Below are positions 57,077-64,000 of a stretch of DNA of 64,000 bases, in pieces; the stretch's first letter is position 1, and every line of letters starts with the position of its first letter. Below the pieces are notes generated by a model. It saw only the letters and a program-made list of their open reading frames with translations, searched no databases and was not told the origin of the DNA. The DNA comes from Marinobacterium arenosum (GTDB lineage: Bacteria; Pseudomonadota; Gammaproteobacteria; Pseudomonadales; Balneatricaceae), in NCBI RefSeq assembly GCF_019795155.1, contig NZ_JAILYN010000003.1:1-64000 (forward strand). The letters run 5' to 3'. Position numbers and translations under genes: made by a program.

Positions 57077-57507
57077 TTCATGGGGCACTGTTTGAATCGA
57101 CCCGGGTGTTGAAGGGGTTCCGCGCCTGGGAAATTCATTGGCTTTCGCAGTGTTCCATGTCCCTCGTTCAGCTGGACGCTGAGCATCGGGCAGATCGGCT
57201 TTGGGCGCATGCCCATGGCCCCGTATGCCCTGAGCCTTGTAGGCTTAATCTCAACTCACTCTTGCCTGACATCTTGTCAGCCCCGGCCCTTATGGGCCGG
57301 GTGGTTTTTTCTTTTTTAATATTTCCTGATCACGAGTTAACGGTACTCAGTTCAGAGTATGGAGAGTATCCCGTTAGCTGTACCCTCAGGATCTTGGCGT
57401 GCTGTCCCTTTTGCTGCCGAATATTGATGAATACCATAGCCGGTTCGGCATACGCGCCCTGGCGCAGGTAGCCGATCGGTTCGGAAGATCTTCAGCAGGG
57501 ATGCCTT
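57077..57507. other. Non-coding gap before the RTX gene
   Basis: About 430 bases without a supported gene. The only clear element is the hairpin terminator at 57282-57310. The promoter of the RTX gene should lie in the AT-richer part after it (57310-57490). Confidence 0.5.
57282..57310 (+). terminator. Isolated strong terminator
   Basis: CCCGGCCC-TTAT-GGGCCGGG (8-bp stem) is followed by TGGTTTTTT. No gene immediately upstream on this strand explains it; it may back up the terminator at 57036 or end a small RNA. Confidence 0.75.
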
Positions 57508-59445
57508 ATGTCTACATCAGCATTTATCGATCAGCTCTATAACCGATTCCTCTTCCGTCAGGCGGACGATGCCGGCAAAGCCTGGTGGAAAGAGGAATTC
57601 AGCAGCGGTCGAACGGATATCAGCGCCATTACCCAATCGTTTGTCGACAGCACCGAATATCAAACCGGGGTTGCGGAACTGGTCAAACTCTATTATCTGG
57701 TGTTCGACCGCATCCCCGATCAGGGCGGGCTGAACTTCTGGGTCAATGCCGCCCGGGACGGGATGACGCAGACCGATATTGCCACCGCCTTTATGGACTC
57801 CAGCGAATTCGAGACCCGCTATGGCGGCGACCTTTCCGACAGTGACTTTATCGATCAGCTCTATCAGAACGCCTTTAACCGCCAGGCCGATGATGGGGGC
57901 CGCAACTACTGGCTGGAGCAACTGAATCAGGGCACCGGTCGGGCCGATTTGATGCTGATCTTTGCCCAATCCGCCGAGTTTGAAGAACACCGGGGTACGG
58001 CGGTGCAGACCAGCGCCATCTACTACGGCATCCTGCAGCGCCAGCCCAACGATAGAGAGTTGGCCGGAGCCGCTGCCGATAGCCGCGAGCTGATCAGCCA
58101 GCTATACGCGTCCGCCGACTACAATGGCATCCTGCCGCAGAACCTCAGTACGGTGCTTGCCGGCGACAGAGACGACAACCGGCTGGTGGGCAGCGCGCAG
58201 AACGAGGCGATACTGGCCGGAAGCGGCGATGATATTCTGGTCGGCGGTGGCGGAGCGGATCAGTTGTCTGGTGGGGACGGGCAGGACCGCTTCCAGTTCA
58301 TACCGGGTCAGTCCACTGTAAGCCAGACCGCCACCATTTCTGATCTGTCCGTCGGCAATTTGGCGGACAGCGTCGAGATCAGCGGACTGGCGGGCTATGA
58401 CTTCCTGCAGCTCGGCGACAGCTATCCATCACTCGATGCCGGATTGGCGGCGGCGCGCGCGGCGGCCGAAGGTCAGCTGGTGGTGTTTACCGTGGCGACG
58501 GACACCACCGACAGTTACATCTATGTTGCGGCGCAGGGCGACAACGCCGAGACGCTGATTAAGCTGCAGAATGAAAGCGGCCAGTACTTCTTGCTGCACT
58601 TCGGTACTGTTCGCACGCTGTTGGAAGGGACCGACGGAGCTGATGTGATCACTCATAACGGCTCGCTGGACAGTTATATCGACGCGGGCAATGGCGATGA
58701 TCAGATCTACGGCGGTAGCGAGTACGATCACATTGTCACCGGCGCCGGAAACGACCTGATCGATGGCCGGGAGGGTGACGATCTGCTGGATACCTCGGCC
58801 GCGGCCGCCATCGCCAATGGCAGCGGGCAGACGATCACCGTCAATGGTGTTACGGTTGACAGCGGCAGTACGACCGGTGTCGATGCACAGGCAACAGCGC
58901 TTATCGGTATGGACCGGTTCAGCAATATTGAACAGCTGCAAGCCGGTGACGATGCCGATTACATTGCCCTGGGCGAGAGCCTGAGAAGCGCGCATGCCGG
59001 GGGCGGCGACGATATCCTGCTGGATAAGCCGAACAGCTGGAGCAACATGTATGGCGGCACCGGGCAGGATCGCTTCGTATTCCAGTCTGCGACCGATCTA
59101 TCCACCGACAGCTACGACTTGGTGGCCGACTTCGATGCCTCAGACGATACGCTGGTGTTCATCACCGAAGGCAACTATCAGGTCGCCGACCAGGTGTACC
59201 AGCTTGATGACAACCTTTTGCATAGCGAAGTGCTGGAACAGCTGCGCGCCAACCCCACGCTGGCTGATAAGCTGGTGTTTTTCAAACATCTGCAGAATTC
59301 CTGGTTGCTGGTGAACGGCGATGGTGGACTCAGTGGGGCATCGCTGCACAACACCCTGATCAACCTGCACGACAGCGACCTGAGCGACATCGTCCAGCTG
59401 ACCGGGGCGGTGAGCTTCACCTCCGACCTGCCTTCCGTCATCTGA
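57508..59445 (+). CDS. DUF4214 / RTX calcium-binding secreted protein
   Basis: 645 residues with CAGGGA upstream of the ATG. Residues about 6-210 contain four DUF4214-like units, recognisable by FIDQLYNRFLFRQADDAGKAWW, LVFDRIPDQGGLNFWV and FNRQADDGGRNYWLEQL. Three RTX-type glycine-aspartate regions follow: LAGSGDDILVGGGGADQLSGG, DAGNGDDQIYGG..GNDLIDGREGDD, and AGGGDDILLD..YGGTGQDRFVF. No signal peptide is visible, which fits type I secretion using a C-terminal signal. No type I transporter genes are nearby. A surface or adhesion role is likely; no enzymatic domain is recognised. Confidence 0.88.
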   Translation: MSTSAFIDQLYNRFLFRQADDAGKAWWKEEFSSGRTDISAITQSFVDSTEYQTGVAELVKLYYLVFDRIPDQGGLNFWVNAARDGMTQTDIATAFMDSSEFETRYGGDLSDSDFIDQLYQNAFNRQADDGGRNYWLEQLNQGTGRADLMLIFAQSAEFEEHRGTAVQTSAIYYGILQRQPNDRELAGAAADSRELISQLYASADYNGILPQNLSTVLAGDRDDNRLVGSAQNEAILAGSGDDILVGGGGADQLSGGDGQDRFQFIPGQSTVSQTATISDLSVGNLADSVEISGLAGYDFLQLGDSYPSLDAGLAAARAAAEGQLVVFTVATDTTDSYIYVAAQGDNAETLIKLQNESGQYFLLHFGTVRTLLEGTDGADVITHNGSLDSYIDAGNGDDQIYGGSEYDHIVTGAGNDLIDGREGDDLLDTSAAAAIANGSGQTITVNGVTVDSGSTTGVDAQATALIGMDRFSNIEQLQAGDDADYIALGESLRSAHAGGGDDILLDKPNSWSNMYGGTGQDRFVFQSATDLSTDSYDLVADFDASDDTLVFITEGNYQVADQVYQLDDNLLHSEVLEQLRANPTLADKLVFFKHLQNSWLLVNGDGGLSGASLHNTLINLHDSDLSDIVQLTGAVSFTSDLPSVI

Positions 59446-59568
59446 GCAGTCTTCACGTATCAGTGGGGTGAGTCGCGACGCGTAGTCCGCGGAGCGATGA
59501 AGCCCAACGCGACCGTCGGACCGGGTTGGCAGCCATTCGGCCATGGATGCTTCTCGGCCACAAGTGCT

Positions 59569-60294
59569 TCAAATCAGCTGCAACAACCCGCGCAGCAGAA
59601 TAAAACCACCGGCCGTGGCGGCGAAGACGAGCAGCATCGGCCGAACCAGCCGGTCGTCAAACTGCTGTTGCAGCACCGTACTCAGCCAGCGGCCCAGCAG
59701 CAGGCCGGGCAATAGCTTGATCGCCAGCGTCCAGCTTTGTTCGTCCAGCCGCCCCTCCAGCCAGAGCATCGCCAGCGACAGCGGGGTGCCGAACAGGAAG
59801 AAGGCGGCCATCTGGTCGCGGATCAGTTCGCGCGGTTGCGACTGGTAGACCAGCGCCATCGGCGGGCCGCCGATCGAGGTGGTGGTGCCGAGCAGCCCGG
59901 AGCAGAAGCCGGCAAATCCCAACCGCAGCGGTGTCTGCTTGATCAGCGGCCGACGCAGGCTGAGGCCGCAACTCAGCAGCAACAGGGAACCGAATAGTAA
60001 TCCGAGCAGCGGCGGTGACAGCCAGACCAGCAGCAGCGCACCCAGCCAGGCGCCTGGCAACCGGGCAACCAGCGCCGGCAGGATCGGCCGCCAACAGGGT
60101 GGCCGGGCCTGCTCCAGTACTGTCCACAGCGACAGGCAGAAACCGACAATCAACACCGGGCCGGGCAGATAAGCCGGCTTCAGCAGGTAGAGCAGCGGCG
60201 CGGCCAGTAGCGCCAGGCCGATGCCGATCCAGCGCTGCAGGGCGACGCCCAGGGTTACGGCCAGCAGGGCCAGGCTGTCTGCGAGAGTAAGCAT
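59569..60294 (-). CDS. TauE/SafE-family sulfite/organosulfonate exporter
   Basis: 241 residues, very hydrophobic with about eight membrane segments. The two family repeats start GVALQRWIGIGLALLAAPLLYLL and GFCSGLLGTTTSIGGPPMALVY, the latter being the TauE/SafE signature. Substrate is unknown (sulfite, sulfoacetate, or other anions). It is a single gene on the minus strand, convergent with the RTX gene. Confidence 0.88.
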   Translation of the reverse strand: MLTLADSLALLAVTLGVALQRWIGIGLALLAAPLLYLLKPAYLPGPVLIVGFCLSLWTVLEQARPPCWRPILPALVARLPGAWLGALLLVWLSPPLLGLLFGSLLLLSCGLSLRRPLIKQTPLRLGFAGFCSGLLGTTTSIGGPPMALVYQSQPRELIRDQMAAFFLFGTPLSLAMLWLEGRLDEQSWTLAIKLLPGLLLGRWLSTVLQQQFDDRLVRPMLLVFAATAGGFILLRGLLQLI

Positions 60295-60548
60295 TTCTTT
60301 TAATTAACTTAGGAAAGCGTGTTTCGGGGCGGTGGGACAGTTCGATACTTTTGAGTTACGAGTGACGAGTGACGGTAGATCGGTATGAGGTGCAGCTCCC
60401 AGAAATGACCGGCCAGTGATACTTCAAGCGGCGCTACTCAGTGCTCTTTGACTAACGGCCCGTAACAGTTTGCGATTTCCGCTGTTCCGCCGGCATGCAA
60501 CATGCTGCGTCACTCTGAGCTCAACACTGTTCTCTGTTCACTCAACCA
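60295..60548. other. Gap upstream of the TauE-like gene
   Basis: No gene supported. AT-richer just upstream of the TauE-like start (TTTAATTAACTTAGG), which probably holds its promoter. A short direct repeat GAGTTACGAGTGACGAGTGACG lies near 60353-60373. Confidence 0.45.
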
Positions 60549-60576
60549 TAAAAAAACCGCCCCACGGTGGGGGCGG
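60549..60576 (-). terminator. Terminator of the DUF3726 operon
   Basis: On the minus strand CCGCCCC pairs with GGGGCGG and is followed by TTTTTTTAT. It lies about 95 bp after the DUF3726 stop codon. Confidence 0.75.
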
Positions 60577-60672
60577 GCAGGCCAAGCCCGGCGCAGGGGC
60601 GGGCCGGTGGACGGTGGCCCGGCCCTGCGTGGACGTTAGTTTGGCTTGCAACAGGGGTTAGCGTGTTGCGGC

Positions 60673-61422
60673 TTAGCGACCGCCGGCGCCACGCTGGGAC
60701 TGTTCGCTGTTCTCCACCAGGACGCCGGCGCCGATGCGGTTGATCTCGTCCCAGAGCTCGGGCTCGATCTCGATGCCGTGTTCGACGCTGTGCGCCTTGT
60801 TTTCGGCTACTTGCTGCGGGCTGACATAGCGGGCCAGGCGGTTACCCTTGGAGCTCTGCAGCGAGGCGGTCAGGTTAACCCGTGAACTGCAGACGATGGT
60901 CAGGGTCTGCTTGTCCGCCGGCGTGGTCGACAGGCTGGTGGTGGCTTCGCTGTAGCTCGGGTAGCGGTCGCCGGCGTTGATTGCGGCGGCGTGTTCGGTC
61001 ACCGTCTGGTTGCCGTTCTGCCAGTAGGCGGCCACGCTGATACCGCGTCGACCGCAGTCGGTCAGCGCCTTGAGGATGAACATCCGGTTATGGCAGTTGT
61101 GCACCGTCACGGTGGCGATGCCGACTTCCAACGCCTTGGCGTGGGCCAGGTCGACCGACGCGGCGATGCAGTTCAGCGCGCTGCGACCGTTGCTGTCGAT
61201 AATCGCCGAGGTGCTGTCCTCGTAGACCACCCGGCTGAGCGGCTTGTCGGAGTCGTCGGCGATATAGGGCATCGCCCGCTTCAGTTCGGCCAGCCCGTTC
61301 AGGCCATGCTTCTCCAGCCAGAGAATCATGTTGGCGGCGTCTTCGTAGTTGCCCACGTAGTAGCCGGTGGCCTCGAAGCAGCGGCGCAGAGCGGCTTTCA
61401 GTTCATTCATCGAAATATGCAT
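60673..61422 (-). CDS. DUF3726-like protein
   Basis: 249 residues from the ATG at 61422 (MHISMNELKAALRRCFEATG), with GAGGAGAG upstream. The sequence resembles DUF3726 as I recall it: NELKAALRRCFEATGYYVGNYEDAANMILWLEKHGLNGL, and later VHNCHNRMFILKALTDCGRRG. The first segment is also reminiscent of malate/lactate dehydrogenase (Ldh_2) starts. No catalytic set can be named. It starts 11 bases after the stop of the 569-residue gene and is clearly co-transcribed with it. Family assignment is from memory. Confidence 0.65.
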   Translation of the reverse strand: MHISMNELKAALRRCFEATGYYVGNYEDAANMILWLEKHGLNGLAELKRAMPYIADDSDKPLSRVVYEDSTSAIIDSNGRSALNCIAASVDLAHAKALEVGIATVTVHNCHNRMFILKALTDCGRRGISVAAYWQNGNQTVTEHAAAINAGDRYPSYSEATTSLSTTPADKQTLTIVCSSRVNLTASLQSSKGNRLARYVSPQQVAENKAHSVEHGIEIEPELWDEINRIGAGVLVENSEQSQRGAGGR

Positions 61423-61433
61423 CGTTGCTCTCC

Positions 61434-63143
61434 TCACTGCTTGGGTGCCAGCGGCATGAACCAGTCGTCATTGAAGGTCTTGCCGATATCGTCCAGCAGC
61501 GGCGCGCCCTGGAACATGGTGTTGCGCACCCACAGCCGCGAACGCGGATCGAACTTGCTGACCCCGAAGAATGCCAATTTGGCGCGCAGCAGGTGCATTG
61601 GCAGCACGTCCCGGTCCAGCAGGTTGGACTGGATATCGCCGTAGATGCAGCGGTTCATGCTCTGGATCCGGCGCACGATGCCGCGCAGTTTCGGTCGCGC
61701 CACCATGAAACGGGCGGTGGTGTGCTGCGGGTACTCGGCGACGTATTCGCACAGCTGGTCGTAGCACTTGCGCACCGCGTAGCCGACCCCCAGCGCCATC
61801 TGCTTCTCCTTGCCGGCATCGCAGCTGGTCTTGCCCAGGCGTGGTTCCATTTTCTCCTCGGAGCGGTACCAGAAGGTTTCCCGTGCACCCTCGGCCTCGA
61901 AATCGGTGGTCAGTGCCCAGCCGTAGCGCTGCTCGATTACCGCTTTCAGCTGCTGCAACGGCATCAGCGGGTCCAGATCGAGGAACTCCTCGGCGTCATG
62001 ATAATCTTCCAGGTCGTCGACCAGCTCCGGGTAGAGCTCCAGCAGGATCGATACCAGCATCTCCTGGCCCTGCAGCGAGCAGTGCTGCTCGCTCCATTTG
62101 AGCAGGTTGTCCCAGTTGCCGATGCCGTCTTCGGTATGGGTTTTCAGTTTGACCAGGTCCTGCAGCACCATCTGGTTGTTATCGGTCTGCCAGTCGTCCT
62201 CGGTGACGGTTTCGGCGGTGTGGCGTTCGCAGCGCTCGAGCAGTTCGGCGAAGCGCTGGCGGATCATGCCGTTGATGTTGCCGAGCACCCGGATGCGGGC
62301 CAGCGCCAGTTCGCGCATCTCGACCCACTGGTTGATCAGCAGAGGATGGTTGACCAGGAACGGTGCCATGCCGAGGCCGGTGGAATTGCCGATACCGAAG
62401 TAGCGTTTGATCTCCGGCTTCATCGGCTGGAAGCTGTCTGGTGCGCGGTGTTTGGCGATATGCTCCGCCTGCAGCAAGCTGAAGTTGCGCAGCATCAGGC
62501 AGACGAACATTTCTGCCGAGAACGGGCGCGCGAAGTCAGCGTGCTTGTCGCGAACCTTCTCCCAGTCCGCCATGCCCAGCTTGCCGCTACCGTACACCGC
62601 CGTTGTGCGGTACAGATAGCCCACTTTGGCGATCTGCTCGACATCCGGCTGGCGGCCGTTGGCCAGTTGGTCGACCACGTAGTCGAAATTGCGGGCGCTA
62701 CGGTTGGCGCGGGACAGCACGAACACCCGGGCGTCGACCCGGCCGGCTTCCTGTTTGGGAACGTTCTGGCGCAGCTTCTCCAGGTAGATATCGTCCACCT
62801 TGTCTTCGACCAGCGCCATGGTCAGGTCCCACTTGGTCGCGATTACCCGGTCGTTGCGCTCTTCCGGCGCCAGGTAATCGGAGAACAGTACGAAACTGAA
62901 CAGGCCGTGCGGTGCGTGGATCTCGTAGATCACGGTGCCGTAGCCGTCGTTGTCCAGTTCGAAGCGAGCCGGCTCGATCTGCCAGCGCTCTCGCATAATC
63001 TTGCGCACCAGGGTACGCATGAAACTCAGTCGGCTCTGATGCAACGCGCCCAGCCGTTCCAGGTCCATTACCTGGTTGGCGGGCCGCAGTGGCAGTGCAT
63101 TGTCGCCCCGCAGTGAGGCTTGAATGGCTGCTGGCGTGGTCAT
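61434..63143 (-). CDS. Large conserved-looking protein of unknown function
   Basis: 569 residues from the ATG at 63143 (MTTPAAIQASLRGDNALPLRP). Soluble, no membrane segments, no signal peptide. Visible segments include IYEIHAPHGLFSFVLFSDYLAPEERNDRVIATKWDLT, LYRTTAVYGSGKLGMADWEKV, and KYFGIGNSTGLGMAPFLVNHP (RYFGIGNSTGLGMAP). The glycine-rich GIGNSTGLGM stretch could bind a phosphate, but no known family is recognised. It is paired with the DUF3726-like gene, and a LysR-type palindrome lies 310 bp upstream. Function cannot be assigned. Confidence 0.75.
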   Translation of the reverse strand: MTTPAAIQASLRGDNALPLRPANQVMDLERLGALHQSRLSFMRTLVRKIMRERWQIEPARFELDNDGYGTVIYEIHAPHGLFSFVLFSDYLAPEERNDRVIATKWDLTMALVEDKVDDIYLEKLRQNVPKQEAGRVDARVFVLSRANRSARNFDYVVDQLANGRQPDVEQIAKVGYLYRTTAVYGSGKLGMADWEKVRDKHADFARPFSAEMFVCLMLRNFSLLQAEHIAKHRAPDSFQPMKPEIKRYFGIGNSTGLGMAPFLVNHPLLINQWVEMRELALARIRVLGNINGMIRQRFAELLERCERHTAETVTEDDWQTDNNQMVLQDLVKLKTHTEDGIGNWDNLLKWSEQHCSLQGQEMLVSILLELYPELVDDLEDYHDAEEFLDLDPLMPLQQLKAVIEQRYGWALTTDFEAEGARETFWYRSEEKMEPRLGKTSCDAGKEKQMALGVGYAVRKCYDQLCEYVAEYPQHTTARFMVARPKLRGIVRRIQSMNRCIYGDIQSNLLDRDVLPMHLLRAKLAFFGVSKFDPRSRLWVRNTMFQGAPLLDDIGKTFNDDWFMPLAPKQ

Positions 63144-63451
63144 TGTTGTTATCCTCGTTTTAGACACATCCGGAATTTCGAGATGCCGGCCTCATTCGCC
63201 GGCGGCAGCATAGATGTGTTGGAAACCTTCTCGCCCATCGGCCCCTGCCGGTTTTCCTTATCTTTAATTGTATGCAGGGAGGCGTATCTGCCGGGTTCCA
63301 TCGCAGATAGTTGACCGTGCGGCTCCTGCCATATGCGGAAACGGCACTCGGCCTTTCGGATTGCCGGCCTTGCCTGGCCGTCTCCACCCGGAAGACCGTT
63401 TCATATTGGGGGAATTGAGCGCTAACCGACAAATCAAAAGGTTATATCGTC

Positions 63452-63470
63452 TGATAAGTCGGACTTATCA
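63452..63470. promoter_or_regulatory. Perfect 9-1-9 palindrome, candidate LysR-type operator
   Basis: TGATAAGTC-G-GACTTATCA is a perfect inverted repeat containing ATAA-N7-TTAT, a LysR-type box. It lies between the end of the LysR gene and the start of the 569-residue gene, about 310 bp upstream of the latter. Confidence 0.55.
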
Positions 63471-63580
63471 AACCTGCGGAAGATATTATTTTTTCTATGG
63501 TTTGGGTGGGATAACGCATGGGTTTCGGCTAAAGCTGCTTGGCCGGAGCCTCTTCTACAACAGAGCGTGCAGGCCCTTGT

Positions 63581-63600
63581 AGGAGCGGATTTATCCGCGA
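63581..63600. repeat. REP-like hairpin near the LysR stop
   Basis: GCGGAT-TT-ATCCGC, in the context TGTAGGAGCGGATTTATCCG, is the kind of small palindrome scattered through many Pseudomonas-type genomes. It ends 18 bp beyond the LysR stop codon. Confidence 0.55.
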
Positions 63601-63615
63601 CCGACCGAGGGCGGG

Positions 63616-64000
63616 TTAATCTTCGGTGCTGCTGTTGTCGATAATGAAATTAATCAACGCCTCGGCGGCCGGGGTCAGCGATTTGTTGCTCAGCCGGACG
63701 ATACCGATATGGCGCACCACCGCCGGTTGGGTCAGCGGGATGAAGCGCAGTGTGGCGCTGTCCTGCGGGAAGGCGAACCAGGGCAGGGTGGTGATGCCGA
63801 TGCCCGCTTCCAGCATCGCGATCAGCGAGATCATGTTGGAGATATAGAACTGGGAGTCGGCCAGCAGCGGCTCCGCCTCGCTCTCTTCCAGCAGCCGCGA
63901 GGTGCCATTGGCGATCAGCCGGTACTGGCGCAGCTCCTTCCAGTGCAGTGCCTCTTTTTCCGCCAGCGGGTGGTCGTTGCGGCAGACCACGCCGATCTGG
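63616..64000 (-). CDS. LysR-family regulator, partial (N-terminus outside window)
   Basis: The visible C-terminal part (about 128 residues, QIGVVCRNDHPLAEKEALHWKELRQYRLIANG onward) is a LysR substrate-binding domain with MISLIAMLEAGIGITTLPWFAFP. The DNA-binding domain lies beyond base 64000. It is codirectional with and upstream of the 569-residue/DUF3726 pair, and a LysR-type palindrome lies between them, so it probably controls that pair. Confidence 0.85.
   Translation of the reverse strand, partial: QIGVVCRNDHPLAEKEALHWKELRQYRLIANGTSRLLEESEAEPLLADSQFYISNMISLIAMLEAGIGITTLPWFAFPQDSATLRFIPLTQPAVVRHIGIVRLSNKSLTPAAEALINFIIDNSSTED

Noticed and set aside
57393-57416. Possible sigma-54 promoter (TTGGCGTG...TTTTGCTGC) before the RTX gene
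   Set aside because: The spacing between the GG and GC elements is too long for a -24/-12 promoter.
57106-57471. 121-codon open frame between the gdhB unit and the RTX gene
   Set aside because: It runs straight through a strong terminator hairpin, has no ribosome site and no recognisable protein features.

Overview
This is about 64 kb of a high-GC (I judge roughly 60%, not counted) gammaproteobacterial chromosome. The gene content points to a marine or host-associated Oceanospirillales/Pseudomonadales-type heterotroph. It has the Pseudomonas-style arginine system (AraC-type ArgR, the two-subunit arginine succinyltransferase AruF/AruG, AotJQMP and a 1600-residue NAD-glutamate dehydrogenase) and the Pseudomonas-style carnitine genes (cdhABC, cdhR, caiX). 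There are no rRNA or tRNA genes and no CRISPR array.

Layout. 1-4.7 kb is accessory DNA: the 5' part of an IS256-family transposase with its terminal repeat, then an overlapping pair made of a methyltransferase and a PLD-nuclease/helicase/DUF3427 protein that resembles a defence module. 4.8-13.3 kb is an AraC regulator divergent from a self-contained beta-oxidation set (acyl-CoA dehydrogenase, thiolase, FadN-type dehydrogenase/hydratase fusion, acyl-CoA ligase, enoyl-CoA hydratase). 13.7-15 kb is an RhlE-type helicase. 15.2-23.1 kb is a LysR regulator, a basic-amino-acid/opine-type ABC importer, a three-subunit flavin/Fe-S amino-acid or opine dehydrogenase, and RidA. 23.3-33.9 kb is L-carnitine catabolism (cdhC, cdhR, cdhB, cdhA) with a quaternary-amine ABC importer, an esterase and a BCCT carrier. 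34.1-38.3 kb is mixed: a PuuD-like membrane protein, a GFA-fold protein, an HpaR-like regulator, a VOC protein, and an AT-richer gene pair encoding a secreted sphingomyelinase-D-like phosphodiesterase and a PUD-like (Up-regulated-in-Daf-2) protein. 38.8-56.7 kb is the arginine regulon: astB, astD, aruG, aruF, an M20 peptidase, aruC, argR, aotPJQM and gdhB. 57-64 kb holds an RTX/DUF4214 secreted protein, a TauE/SafE permease, a DUF3726 protein paired with a large conserved protein of unknown function, and the end of a LysR regulator.

How it fits together. Arginine would enter through Aot and be succinylated by AruFG, passing through AstB, AruC and AstD to succinylglutamate. No AstE is present, but an M20 peptidase of the glutamate-carboxypeptidase type sits in the operon and could release glutamate, which GdhB oxidises to 2-oxoglutarate. 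Tandem sites fitting the remembered ArgR consensus (TGTCGC-N8-AA-N5, twice) lie before aruC/argR, aotP and gdhB, with a weaker one before the M20-aruFGDB operon. The opine-type oxidase cluster could feed arginine into this route. The carnitine cluster converts carnitine to betaine and acetyl units.

The most unusual items are the sphingomyelinase-D-like/PUD-like pair, the M20 gene in the place of astE, the operator set, a 314-bp element with 22-bp inverted ends before cdhC, and the methyltransferase/helicase pair.
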